Below, in pieces: positions 32,883 to 42,292 of a stretch of 64,000 nucleotides of DNA (positions are counted from its first letter, which is position 1; each line of letters begins with the position of its first letter). The translations under genes were made by a program, and so were the position numbers. Source of the stretch: JBDHTS01 sp044221445 (GTDB lineage Bacteria; Pseudomonadota; Alphaproteobacteria; Micavibrionales; Micavibrionaceae). The notes beneath the pieces were generated by a model. That model did no database searches, was not told where the DNA came from, and saw only the letters and a program-made list of their open reading frames with translations. Where the stretch lies: NCBI GenBank assembly GCA_044221445.1, contig JBGAPF010000001.1, forward strand, positions 1-64,000, read 5' to 3'.

Positions 32883-33662
32883 CTATTTTAGCGCCTCGGG
32901 GTTTGAAGTGCAAACCGGATCGGCGGCGGCCTGTTTGTCGTCGAGCAGGCGTTTGCAGATATACCAGATCATGAAATTGACCTCCGCCTTCTGCATCTTC
33001 CTGCTGTCGTCCTTCAGGATCGACATCATCAAGGCATAGGCGGCGGCCTTGTCCCCTTGCGCGTTCATCACGAAGGCGGGCATCTGTTTCGTCCAGGCCG
33101 GCATGCCCGGCCTGTCCATCGCCGCCAGTTCATTGGCGAGCGTTAGCGCCAGCGGAAGGTCGTTCAGTCGGAACCGCGCCAGATAGACCGCCTGCCCCAT
33201 CCAGCGCCATTGCGGAATTCCGGAATGGTCGTCTTCCGCCCGGCGCCCGACGGAGGCCAGGTAGTCTACGACCGGCCTCAGCTGCGCGCCGTTCTGCGTG
33301 GCGCCGTAGTAAAAAGACGCGAGATACGGAATATAACTCGACGTCGGGTCCAGCCCGTCCTCCATCCGGAACCATGCGCCGAGCTTGTCGAAATCGTAAT
33401 GATCGAGACGGGTAGAGCGTCCGCCCGTGTCGCCGAAATTCTGGAGCATCAGCGCGCCGGTGCGATAGGCGAACTGGCGATCGCCCAAAGCGCCCATCGC
33501 CGCGCTGTGCACGGAAGGCGGCGGCGGCACGTTCGCCCATTCGGACTGCATGTAACGCATATGCCACCAGGCGGCGCAGTTGGCGGCGAAAAGCAGCAGG
33601 AATATAGCGGTGACGGCAGGCCGCGCAGTCTTTGCAGTCCTGCGCATCGCGATCCCCGGCAT
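32883..33662 (-). CDS. Membrane-anchored unknown protein, PilG-like by position
   Basis: 259 residues with one N-terminal membrane segment (VTAIFLLLFAANCAAWW) and a helical periplasmic part with repeat-like features (GIPQWRWMGQAVYLARF, LALTLANELAAM) like TPR helices. The ATG at 33662 begins one base after the permease stop (TGAGATG), so the two are coupled. In Myxococcus, pilG, pilH and pilI encode a membrane protein, an ABC ATPase and an ABC permease needed for pilus assembly. The context here suggests a PilG counterpart, but sequence similarity is unproven. Confidence 0.65.
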   Translation of the reverse strand: MPGIAMRRTAKTARPAVTAIFLLLFAANCAAWWHMRYMQSEWANVPPPPSVHSAAMGALGDRQFAYRTGALMLQNFGDTGGRSTRLDHYDFDKLGAWFRMEDGLDPTSSYIPYLASFYYGATQNGAQLRPVVDYLASVGRRAEDDHSGIPQWRWMGQAVYLARFRLNDLPLALTLANELAAMDRPGMPAWTKQMPAFVMNAQGDKAAAYALMMSILKDDSRKMQKAEVNFMIWYICKRLLDDKQAAADPVCTSNPEALK

Positions 33663-33663
33663 C

Positions 33664-34425
33664 TCAGAACTGTTTCCGGTTAAGGTCGACCGTGGCCGCC
33701 GCGAGGATGAAGGCGGTGTAGACCCCGGCCTGCGCCGCGATAAAACCGAAACCGATATCCGCGCGCCCATAGACGATCCACGATGTCTGCGCCATCAGAT
33801 CGAGCCGTGGCACAATGACCGATACGCCTTCCAGCGCGATCCCGAGCATCTTCATAAGCTGCGTCGGCACATCGTGATGCGCGATGCCCAGCAATTCACC
33901 CATCAGCCGCGCCAGCGTATAGAGACCGAGCGTGGCCAGCACGCCCGCCGTGGCGCTGGGCAACACCATGGAAAAAAACAAGGCGGCGCTGACCATCACG
34001 ACGAATTCCGCCATCAGGCTGAATCCCCACAAGGCGACCGTGCCGTAAAGGGCGTGGGGCGTCATCGCCGTCACCACCAGGCTGACGGCGACTGCCATGG
34101 CGATGGCCAGAAGCCCAAACGCCGTTGCGTGTGACAAGATGAACGATGTGCGTCCGACGGGGCGGGAGAGCAGATATTCCACGTCCTTCGTCTCGAAGGA
34201 CCGCCGCACATGGAAGACCACGAACAGGATCAGCCCGAGCACGCCTATGAACCGAAGGCTGCCGGCGGCGAAGACGACGGCGAACTGGCCCGATTCGACA
34301 ATGGCCGCCGATCCCATGACCACCGAAATGCTGGCTCCCACCGCCATAACGAGAAGAAGCGAGGGGATAAGGCGGTCGCGCATGGCGGCGGTGAGGACGT
34401 AACGGACGAGCGGAAGTGAAATCAT
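33664..34425 (-). CDS. ABC-2 type permease, PilI-like
   Basis: 253 residues with six or so hydrophobic segments, an ABC-2 permease pattern and a VEYLLSRPVGRTSFILSHA loop typical of the coupling region. No ATPase is adjacent; the matching ATPase is at 41527 within the same pilus cluster. I therefore read the two as one transporter, like PilH/PilI. Substrate is unknown. It follows the secretin gene by 43 bp. Confidence 0.75.
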   Translation of the reverse strand: MISLPLVRYVLTAAMRDRLIPSLLLVMAVGASISVVMGSAAIVESGQFAVVFAAGSLRFIGVLGLILFVVFHVRRSFETKDVEYLLSRPVGRTSFILSHATAFGLLAIAMAVAVSLVVTAMTPHALYGTVALWGFSLMAEFVVMVSAALFFSMVLPSATAGVLATLGLYTLARLMGELLGIAHHDVPTQLMKMLGIALEGVSVIVPRLDLMAQTSWIVYGRADIGFGFIAAQAGVYTAFILAAATVDLNRKQF

Positions 34426-34468
34426 GTCATATGGATCCGGTCATCTTCAGCACATTATCCAGTCGACC

Positions 34469-36385
34469 TTACATATCGACAGGACGTCTGTCGCCGGAAA
34501 ACTGGCGGTAAAGGTCCTTGTCGGCCTGGTCGATTGCACTGCCGTCCACGATGGTGGCTTTCAGGAAGATGACCAGTTCGGTTTTCTGGATCTTGTCGGA
34601 CTGGTTGCGGAACAGTCCGCCCACCACCGGCACTTCACCCAGGACAGGCACCGCCTGTTGCGTCGCCGACGACCGGTCTTGCATCAGGCCTCCCATCAGC
34701 ACGGCCTGGCCGGAATGAAGGTTGATGATCGAATCCATCTCCTGGACGTTCACCACCGGCACCGACGACGTGATCGGCGTGGTCAGGTTGGCCTGCGCCA
34801 CCGCGAAAGTCACCGCCGGATCGTCAACCGAACCGACGACGCGGGTGATCGTGGGGCGGACGACCATCGAGATCGTCTGGTCGTCGACGTTCACGGAAGG
34901 CTGCACATTGATCAGTATCCCTTCGGGAACGTTGTGGATCTCGCTGTCCACGGTCGTCTGGGTGGAACTGTCCGACTGGCTGGTGCTGACGTCGACGCTG
35001 AAATAAACCAGGTTGTTCGCGACGTTAAGAACGGCTGACTGGTTGTTCAGTACGGTCAGGCGCGGGCTGGCCAGGGCATGGACGGTGCCGAAGCGTGAGA
35101 TCGCGTCGATCACCGCCGTGACGTCGTTGCCTGTATAGCCAAGCTGGAAGTTGGTCGACGGCGACGGCGACGGGTTGAGGGCCGCGCGCGCCACGGCGCC
35201 TTCTGAAACGAGATTCAGCGCCAGTTCGCCGCCCAGCCCGTCGAGGACGGACCAGTTGATGCCGGTTGTCGATTCGTCGTTGAGGGACACTTCCAGGACT
35301 TTGGCTTCGATCAGGACCTGGGCCGTCACCGACTTGCGGAGCATAGTCAGGTATTCACTGATCTTACGGTGCTGGCGTTCCGACGCGAAGACGGAAATCA
35401 TGCCGCCCTGCTTGTTCAGAGAGAAGCTGGCTTTCTCGTCCTTGTTTTCGGTGCTGGACGCGGTTGCCGCAGCATTCGGATCGGTCGGCAAAGACTGAAC
35501 CTGCAGCACGGCCTGCGGCGGCTGGGCCGCGACATTCTGTGCAGGCGCAGGAGCGGCAGCGGGGGCGGCGCCGTCAGCCGGCGCTGCGCCGCCGGCGGGT
35601 GCAGGCTGCCCGTCGGTCGTACCGGCGCCTGTCTGTTTTACCGGCGCGGGGTTCTGGGCGACCGCCGTGATCGTCGGGTCGACTTTGGTCTTCAGGGAGC
35701 TGACCGTTTCCGCTACGCCGAGAATCTGCTCAAGGTTCGAGGACAGCTCGCCCCAGAAATCGGCTTCGCTTTCGCCCGATGCCTCGAAAGAGGACCCCGT
35801 GTTGGCGTTGCCGCCGCCCGCGACGGACACGTCGTTATGGATGGCGCTCTTGTTTTTGCGGATATAGCTCAGGTAATCGACCTTATACAGCTTCTGGTAA
35901 GGCGTATCGAGTTCGAGCCGTACGCTGCCGTCGTCGAATTTGTACCGCAGACCGGCGATTTCGGAGATGCGGTCGATGATCATGTCGAACGGTTTTTGAC
36001 GCGCCGTGAAAATGATCGAGCCCGTGATTCGCGGATCGAGTTCGAGATCGTATCCCGCCTGCTCGGCCAGTTCATAAAGCGCGTCGCGCAGCGGCACGGT
36101 CTGGTTGACGGAAATCGAAACCAGCGGCATCGCCTTCATTTTATCCGAAGGCTGGGCCACATATGACTGCAGCGAGGGAATGCCCTCTTCCGTGCCTTTT
36201 CCGGCACTGGCGTCTTCAAGCGGACGCCCGGCCAGCGCGTCCCGATAATCCTGGACCTGCCTGTTCCCGTCGCGGTCGACTTTCAGCTGGTTATCCGTGA
36301 GATCGCACCCCGTGAGTACGGGCGTTACAGCCAGCAGCCCGAGCGCAAGCGTCGAGAACTGAATTAATTTACGGGTTTTTTTCAT
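34469..36385 (-). CDS. Type IV pilus secretin, MshL/PilQ-like lipoprotein
   Basis: About 638 residues. A lipoprotein signal ends LTGC (Cys27 counted from the ATG at 36385; longer starts up to 36412 are possible). Then come an N0/STN-type domain (PLRDALYELAEQAGYDLELD), an Ala/Pro-rich linker of about 60 residues, and the C-terminal secretin domain ending in the VPVLGEVPVVGGLFRNQ hallmark. It forms the outer-membrane pore for the pilus. Layout matches MshL of MSHA pili best. No strong ribosome site is visible. Confidence 0.88.
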   Translation of the reverse strand: MKKTRKLIQFSTLALGLLAVTPVLTGCDLTDNQLKVDRDGNRQVQDYRDALAGRPLEDASAGKGTEEGIPSLQSYVAQPSDKMKAMPLVSISVNQTVPLRDALYELAEQAGYDLELDPRITGSIIFTARQKPFDMIIDRISEIAGLRYKFDDGSVRLELDTPYQKLYKVDYLSYIRKNKSAIHNDVSVAGGGNANTGSSFEASGESEADFWGELSSNLEQILGVAETVSSLKTKVDPTITAVAQNPAPVKQTGAGTTDGQPAPAGGAAPADGAAPAAAPAPAQNVAAQPPQAVLQVQSLPTDPNAAATASSTENKDEKASFSLNKQGGMISVFASERQHRKISEYLTMLRKSVTAQVLIEAKVLEVSLNDESTTGINWSVLDGLGGELALNLVSEGAVARAALNPSPSPSTNFQLGYTGNDVTAVIDAISRFGTVHALASPRLTVLNNQSAVLNVANNLVYFSVDVSTSQSDSSTQTTVDSEIHNVPEGILINVQPSVNVDDQTISMVVRPTITRVVGSVDDPAVTFAVAQANLTTPITSSVPVVNVQEMDSIINLHSGQAVLMGGLMQDRSSATQQAVPVLGEVPVVGGLFRNQSDKIQKTELVIFLKATIVDGSAIDQADKDLYRQFSGDRRPVDM

Positions 36386-36523
36386 GATATCGGACATAGC
36401 TGGCGAGAACATCCTAAAGACGTTGAAGGACTGCGCCGGTGAAGGAAAAAAAGGAGCAGCGCACAGAATCGGTTATAGCACAGCCGCCATATGTGAAAAA
36501 GACCAAAAGGAAATGAAGGAACT

Positions 36524-37657
36524 TTAATCCGAAACTTTTAATTTCGATGTGTCGAGTCCCTGCAGGGCCTGGCGCCCTTCTTTTCCGCCCAGCTTGATCT
36601 GCTGGATTCGCAGACGCATGTCGCTCGGCTGGTCGGCATTCGAAATCGCCGTCTCTTCCTCGATCAGGCCCGCCTTGTACAGGGACAGGAAGGACTGGTC
36701 GAACGTGCACATCCCCTGCTGGGAATTCTGCTCCATGACTTCGCGGATCTTGCCGATCTCTCCTTTCAGGATGAGTTCGCGCACAAGGCCCTGGTTCATG
36801 AGGATTTCGACGGCGATCGTCTGCCCGCCCGTTTTCGACGGCACGAGTCGCTGGGATACGATGGCCCGGAGGTTCATCGAAAGGTTCAGCCTGATCTGAT
36901 GGTGATAGTCCTCCTGGAACAGGTTCACCACGCGTTCGATGGACTGGTACGTGTTGTTGGTATGCAGCGTGGCAAGGCACAGGTGTCCGGTTTCAGACGC
37001 GATTAGCGCCTGCTCCATCACTTCGCGGTCTCTGATCTCGCCGACCAGGATGACGTCGGGCCTCTGGCGCAGCGCGTTCTTCAGGGCGATGGAATAGGAT
37101 TCCGTATCGACGCCAACTTCCCGTTGCGTGATCACCGAACGATGGTGCTCGTGGAAATACTCGATCGGGTCTTCGATCGTGATGATGTGGCCTTCCTCGG
37201 TATGGTTGCGATGGTCGATCATCGCCGCGAGTGTCGTCGATTTCCCCGATCCGGTCATGCCGGTCACGAGAATCAGACCGCGCTTCTCCTGCGACAGTTT
37301 TGCCAGCGCCTGGGGCAGGTGAAGGTCGGCGAAACTGGGGATATGCGAAATGATCCGGCGGATGACGAGCGCGGGGAACTGCCGCTGGCGCAGGCAGTTT
37401 ACACGGAACCGGCCGAAACGCCCGACATCGAGCGACGTGTTCAGTTCCATTTGCGTATCGAATTCCCGACGCTGACGGTTGGTCAGAATGGCGCCGAGGA
37501 TCTCGTTGATCTCGTCGACCGTCATCGGCTCGGGCCGGATTTTTTCAAGCAGGCCTTCGATCCGCATCGTGGGGGGAAACCCGACCGTAAGGTACAGGTC
37601 GCTGGCCTGGCGGACGTTCATGGCGTTCAGGTACTCAAGGACGATCGGCGCGCTCAA
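36524..37657 (-). CDS. Twitching ATPase, PilU-like
   Basis: 377 residues. Retraction-type secretion ATPase: Walker A GMTGSGKST, Asp box IITIEDPIEY, Walker B VILVGEIRD and His box TGHLCLATLHTNN. The GMTGSGKST form and the CTFDQSFLSLY tail favour PilU over PilT. It begins within the end of the upstream PilT gene (four-base overlap). Two retraction ATPases together imply active twitching or uptake. Confidence 0.87.
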   Translation of the reverse strand: MSAPIVLEYLNAMNVRQASDLYLTVGFPPTMRIEGLLEKIRPEPMTVDEINEILGAILTNRQRREFDTQMELNTSLDVGRFGRFRVNCLRQRQFPALVIRRIISHIPSFADLHLPQALAKLSQEKRGLILVTGMTGSGKSTTLAAMIDHRNHTEEGHIITIEDPIEYFHEHHRSVITQREVGVDTESYSIALKNALRQRPDVILVGEIRDREVMEQALIASETGHLCLATLHTNNTYQSIERVVNLFQEDYHHQIRLNLSMNLRAIVSQRLVPSKTGGQTIAVEILMNQGLVRELILKGEIGKIREVMEQNSQQGMCTFDQSFLSLYKAGLIEEETAISNADQPSDMRLRIQQIKLGGKEGRQALQGLDTSKLKVSD

Positions 37658-38847
37658 AACGAATATCCTTCATCCTGCTCGGGTTCATCTTTCGCGGCCG
37701 GCGGCGGCGGGGCCGGCGGCTGCTTGCCCATGATCTTGCGCCCGCCCTTCATTTGCATCTGCATCTTGCCGCCGCCCAGAGACGCCGCGGCGTTGTCGGT
37801 ATCGCGGTCTGCTTCCTCGTCGGCGGATTTCATCAGCGTCCTGCGCGCTTCTTCCTTGCTGATGATCCCCTGCTCCAGCAATCCCTTGACGGAATCTTCC
37901 ATCGTGATCATGCCGTAGCGGGAACCGGTCTGGATCATTGAATACAGCTGGGCGACCTGATTTTCGCGGATCAGGTTTCGCACGGCGTTAGTGCCGACCA
38001 AGATCTCGAACGCGCCGACCCGTCCCCCCGCTTCCTTCTTCAGAAGTGTCTGCGCGACGACGCCCTGCAGCGAACTGGCCAGCATGGCGCGCACCATCTC
38101 CTTGTCGCCTGTCGGGAACACGTCGATGATACGGTCAACGGTCTTGGCGGCGCTGTTGGAGTGAAGGGTGCCGAACACAAGGTGGCCCGTTTCGGCGGCC
38201 GTCAGCGCCAGGGCAATGGTTTCATAATCCCGCATCTCGCCCACCAGGATAACGTCCGGATCTTCCCGCAGGGAACTGCGCAGCGCGCGGGCGAAGGATT
38301 TGGTGTCGACGCCGACTTCGCGATGCCGGATGAGGCTTTTCTTGGAAGTATGGAAAAATTCCACCGGGTCTTCGATCGTGATGATGTTCTGGGCTTCGTT
38401 CTCGTTGATGTAATTGATCATCGACGCCAGGGTTGTGGATTTTCCCGAACCGGTCGGACCGGTGACGAGCACGAGTCCCTTTTCCAGTTCCGCCAGGCGC
38501 CGCATGACGGCGGGCAGTTCCAGCTCTTCCATGGTCGGGATCAGGGACGGAATGGTCCTGAAAACGGCGGAGGTGCCGGTCCGTGTCGTGAAAGCGTTCA
38601 CGCGGAAACGCGCCTTTTCGCCGAAGGCGATAGCGAAATCCAGCTCCATTTCGCGTTCGAAATCGGCGCGCTGGTCTTCGGTCATCACCGAATACAGCAT
38701 CGAGCGGATGTCCTCGCTCTGCAGCAGGTCTGTCTTGATTCTCTTCAAATCGCCATGCGCCCGTATCACGGGCTGGTTGAGCGGGCTCAAGTGAAGATCG
38801 GATGCATTGTTCTGCATCGTAAAGGCGAGGAGCTGGGTGATATCCAA
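37654..38847 (-). CDS. pilT: Twitching motility ATPase PilT
   Basis: 397 residues. Hexameric retraction motor. ASDLHLSPLNQPVIRAHG at the N-terminus, Walker A GPTGSGKST, IITIEDPVEF, VILVGEMRDYET, and the C-terminal PilT signature (AIR-type) region VGAFEILVGTNAVRNLIRE. An additional C-terminal tail of about 50 residues, Lys- then Pro-rich, ends acidic. It is coupled to the PilU-like gene by overlap. Confidence 0.9.
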   Translation of the reverse strand: MDITQLLAFTMQNNASDLHLSPLNQPVIRAHGDLKRIKTDLLQSEDIRSMLYSVMTEDQRADFEREMELDFAIAFGEKARFRVNAFTTRTGTSAVFRTIPSLIPTMEELELPAVMRRLAELEKGLVLVTGPTGSGKSTTLASMINYINENEAQNIITIEDPVEFFHTSKKSLIRHREVGVDTKSFARALRSSLREDPDVILVGEMRDYETIALALTAAETGHLVFGTLHSNSAAKTVDRIIDVFPTGDKEMVRAMLASSLQGVVAQTLLKKEAGGRVGAFEILVGTNAVRNLIRENQVAQLYSMIQTGSRYGMITMEDSVKGLLEQGIISKEEARRTLMKSADEEADRDTDNAAASLGGGKMQMQMKGGRKIMGKQPPAPPPPAAKDEPEQDEGYSF

Positions 38848-38939
38848 GATAAGCCTCCGGAGAGTCGGGTCACTTTAGTTTTAGCGCAAAAAAGGAAAGG
38901 GAAAGTAAACGTGGAGCGAGATATTAACAGAAACAGGAT

Positions 38940-39740
38940 CTATTGAGCAGCCCCCTTCGCCAGCAATAAGACATAAAAAGCCACGATCAGGGCAGGCCCA
39001 AAGGGAAAATAGGCTTCTTTGGTTACCAAACGGTAAATTCCGCCGAGGATAACGCCAAAAAACCCTGAAAGTATAAGAAAAAAAGGTAATGCCCCGGTTC
39101 CGAGCCAGAGACCTGCCACCGCGAAAAATTTGACGTCGCCGAACCCCAGCGCCTCGCGATGGAGGATTTTTTTCATAACAGCCCCGATCGACCAGGAAAG
39201 AAAGCCGAAGAGTGCCGCACCGGACACTCCGGACAGGAATACGGGAGAAACCGCCTCCCATCGCCCCTCTGAAATGGCCAGGATGACGATAAAGACAAGC
39301 CATAGTGCCGCCAGCAGGATATTGAGAATGTCGGGCAGCATGAAATATCGGAAATCGATGACGATCAGCGCCGCGAGGAAAGGGACCGTCATCAATACGG
39401 GAAGGGTCGGTACGGACGATCCCCACGAAAGAAAAAGCCCGTAGCAGGCACAAGCGCAGGCCAGCTCCGTCGCGGGATACGTCCAGCTTATCGGCTTGCC
39501 GCAGGCGCTGCATCGCCCCTTCTGCGCCAGCCAGGACAATAAAGGGATCAGATTTCGGGCTTTCAGCGTTACGCCGCAGTTAGTGCAGGCGGAGCGCGGG
39601 ACGCCTTCTGTTTTTTTAGCCTTGAAAGCCCAGGGCTGCCCGGAGGGGATGCGGTACGCCAGGGCGGTCGCAAAACTTCCGAACACAAGACCGAGAATCG
39701 CGGCGGCGATCGCAAGCCCGGCATGAATTTCAGGAAACAT
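38940..39740 (-). CDS. pilD: Prepilin peptidase
   Basis: 266 residues, polytopic. Cleaves and N-methylates prepilins. The cytoplasmic zinc domain has two CxxC pairs (CTNCGV, CSACGK), and the two aspartates of the aspartyl peptidase lie in the LIVIDFRYFMLPD block and the GFGDVKFFA block. It shares one base with the end of the TPR gene, so translation is coupled. Confidence 0.92.
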   Translation of the reverse strand: MFPEIHAGLAIAAAILGLVFGSFATALAYRIPSGQPWAFKAKKTEGVPRSACTNCGVTLKARNLIPLLSWLAQKGRCSACGKPISWTYPATELACACACYGLFLSWGSSVPTLPVLMTVPFLAALIVIDFRYFMLPDILNILLAALWLVFIVILAISEGRWEAVSPVFLSGVSGAALFGFLSWSIGAVMKKILHREALGFGDVKFFAVAGLWLGTGALPFFLILSGFFGVILGGIYRLVTKEAYFPFGPALIVAFYVLLLAKGAAQ

Positions 39741-41416
39741 TAGCGGCGCCGCAGAACGGCCAGCCTGTCGGATATCGCCTGGCGCGGGATCGAGTCGCTC
39801 GCCGCGCTGACCGAGCCGACCTCAAGCGCCGTCTCATAAAGTTTTATGGCATCCGCTGTCTTGCCCTGGCGGTCCGCAAGCACAGCCATGTTAAAGGCGT
39901 GCTGTGGGTTTTCCGGCTCTAAACTCTCTGCCATGCCAAGATAACGCATCGCTTCAGGATAGTTGCCCATCTCGCCTTCGGTCACGCCGATCTGTGCGGC
40001 CAGACCGGCATTGGACGGGAGCTTGCCCTGCAGGTCGATCATACGGCGCAGCGCGATGGACGGCGATTTGTTTTTGATCAGCCCGAGCAGGTTGATCATC
40101 GCGTCCGTATTGTTCGGGTTGATGGCGATGAGTTCTTCATAACTGTGAATGGCAGAATCATCCATCTTGAGATTCTGCTGCGCAACGGCCCTTCCCATCA
40201 GGATGCGCGGATCGCGCGGGTTTTTCGCATAGAGCGCGTTATAAAGTTCGAGCGCTGCGTCGTAACGCCCAAGCTTGAGCGCGCGCGATGCCGATACAAT
40301 GATCGATTCGACGTCATCAGCCTTCAGCACGCCTTCAACGATCACGAATTTCTGGCCGGGCTCCGCGTTCGGGTCGACCTTGCGGGGGCCGACCGCCGTG
40401 GCCATGCCGCTGGTGGGCGCCTCGATGTTGGCATCGTAATAAACGTCGTCATCCTTGACAGGAATGGCGTTCGGCGCGGGCTTTTCTAGAGGGCTGTCCG
40501 CTGTGCCGGCAAGAGAGCCATCCACTGGTACGGCGGGAACCTGGGCACCCTGGTTCGGTGATATAGGCGGCGGCGCGGCGGGTTGAAGCTTTGCCTGGTC
40601 GGGCTGGGGCGCATCGGCCGCAGGAACCGGCACCTCGGATGCCATAGCGCTGTTGGTTTTGGAAAGATCGCCCCGCATGTCTTTGGCGATATCGACCATG
40701 CGGGCCGTCGAAGGCGGCGCCGTGGACGGCACTGGACTTTCGGGCGCCTCGTCAGGCGCAGTCAGCGCCGCGGGCGCCGCAGCTTCCGTCTGGGCAGGCG
40801 AAACGTCCGCGACAGGCGTAGGCGCGGACGGCGCATCCGGTGCGGCTGCGTCATCCGGCGAGCCTACGGGTACCGGCTCCTGTTCCGGCGCAGGCTCGAC
40901 GACAGCCGCCGCTTCCTGTCCAGGCACCGAAGGCGGCTCCGGAGTCAGGACCGCGGAAGAATCGGCATCGTTCTGGGTCGCCGTCGGTTGCGGCAGTTTC
41001 TCGGAAATATCTGCCTCTCCCGATGACGCGAGCGCGATGGAACCATCGGGGGTTGCAGCGGCCTCTTGGGGAGGCGTCGCGGCAGGCAAAGAATCGGCGG
41101 ATTTCATCCCAAGCATCTGGGGATTTAAAAACACGAACCCGGCAAGGCCGAGCGCCGCCGCCAGAATAACCACAGGACCTAAAAACCTGCCCAACAGGCC
41201 GGAAGATTTTTTGCCTTCGGTCGGAAAATCGAAATCGAGACCCGATTCGCCGCCGTCGTCGTTGTCGCGCGCGAGGTCGCGGTCAAGATCGTCTTCTATG
41301 CGCGACATATCATCGCCGCCAGCCATGAAGTCATCGTCTTCGGCGCCGACCTGCGCTTCGATATTTTTGTTGTCGTCCTGCCCGTATATGTCGCGGTCTT
41401 TATCATCCGGCGTCAT
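39740..41416 (-). CDS. TPR protein with membrane anchor, MshN-like
   Basis: 558 residues in four parts: an acidic cytoplasmic region (1-70), a transmembrane helix (78-97), a long Pro/Ala/Glu linker (about 105-335) that would cross the periplasm, and C-terminal TPRs (about 355-550; for example NPRDPRILMGRAVAQQNL and the NPQHAFNMAVLADRQGKTAD helix pair). This matches the layout of MshN in MSHA pilus clusters, which is proposed to link the inner-membrane platform to the secretin. The assignment is by architecture and neighbourhood. Confidence 0.75.
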   Translation of the reverse strand: MTPDDKDRDIYGQDDNKNIEAQVGAEDDDFMAGGDDMSRIEDDLDRDLARDNDDGGESGLDFDFPTEGKKSSGLLGRFLGPVVILAAALGLAGFVFLNPQMLGMKSADSLPAATPPQEAAATPDGSIALASSGEADISEKLPQPTATQNDADSSAVLTPEPPSVPGQEAAAVVEPAPEQEPVPVGSPDDAAAPDAPSAPTPVADVSPAQTEAAAPAALTAPDEAPESPVPSTAPPSTARMVDIAKDMRGDLSKTNSAMASEVPVPAADAPQPDQAKLQPAAPPPISPNQGAQVPAVPVDGSLAGTADSPLEKPAPNAIPVKDDDVYYDANIEAPTSGMATAVGPRKVDPNAEPGQKFVIVEGVLKADDVESIIVSASRALKLGRYDAALELYNALYAKNPRDPRILMGRAVAQQNLKMDDSAIHSYEELIAINPNNTDAMINLLGLIKNKSPSIALRRMIDLQGKLPSNAGLAAQIGVTEGEMGNYPEAMRYLGMAESLEPENPQHAFNMAVLADRQGKTADAIKLYETALEVGSVSAASDSIPRQAISDRLAVLRRR

Positions 41417-41526
41417 GGTCTTTTAAATCCTCATTCCAACAATAAGCAGGGGCTGGCAGACGAAAAACGCTGCCGCGAAAACTCGGCAGAATCACATTAC
41501 AAGTGGACCCTTTAACGGGGAAAAGG

Positions 41527-42282
41527 TCAAGCGGCTTGACTATTCAGCCCCGAGGAATCGATGGCTTTAAGAAAGGCCTGCTCAAGACTGGCGCTGCCCT
41601 CCTTGGCCTTAAGGCCGGACGGCGTGCCGTCGAATATGATATGCCCCTGATGCATCAGGGCGACATGGCCGCAGATTTCATCCATGTCGCCGAGGATATG
41701 CGAACTGAAAAACACCGTCCGCCCCTCCTCCTGCATCTGCCGGACAACGTCTTTCACACAGGCGCGCGCTGCAGGGTCCAGCCCGCTCATCGGTTCGTCG
41801 AGGACAAGAAGCGGACACCCCGTCATGATCGTGGCCATCAGACCGGTCTTCTGCCGCATGCCCTTGGAATACGTGGTCATCCGGTTGTTCAGGACGGACG
41901 GATCGAGCTTCAGCCGTACGGCAAGCGTCTCCATCGCGGGACGGTCGAACATCGCACCGTACAATTCCATGGAAAATTTTATAAACTCGCGCCCTTTTAA
42001 AAATAAGGGCGGGTCGAACCGTTCAGGGAGATAGGCCAGAACTTTTCTTGCTTCCGGGCTACGTGAATCGCGTCCTTCGAGCAGGATCCGGCCTTCGCGC
42101 ATGTCACGCAGGCCGAGAAGGGATTTGATCAGGGTCGTTTTTCCAGCGCCGTTCAGGCCCATCAGGCCGAACGTCACGCCGCGACTGACCGAGAGGCTGC
42201 AGCCGAACACGGCCTGCTTACGGCCGTAATCGATGGATACGTTCTGGAATTCCAGGAAGTTCTTTGTTTCTACCGTCACCAT
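41527..42282 (-). CDS. ABC transporter ATPase, PilH-like
   Basis: 251 residues. Walker A GLNGAGKTT, Walker B LLVLDEPMSGLDP, H-loop FFSSHIL. The signature motif is YSKGMRQK instead of LSGGQ, common in ABC-2 type ATPases. The permease is not adjacent but lies at 33664, beyond the secretin. The gene sits between the PilP-like and TPR genes, inside the pilus operon, which argues for a role in pilus assembly like Myxococcus PilH. Confidence 0.85.
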   Translation of the reverse strand: MVTVETKNFLEFQNVSIDYGRKQAVFGCSLSVSRGVTFGLMGLNGAGKTTLIKSLLGLRDMREGRILLEGRDSRSPEARKVLAYLPERFDPPLFLKGREFIKFSMELYGAMFDRPAMETLAVRLKLDPSVLNNRMTTYSKGMRQKTGLMATIMTGCPLLVLDEPMSGLDPAARACVKDVVRQMQEEGRTVFFSSHILGDMDEICGHVALMHQGHIIFDGTPSGLKAKEGSASLEQAFLKAIDSSGLNSQAA

Positions 42283-42292
42283 GCTCTGCTTC

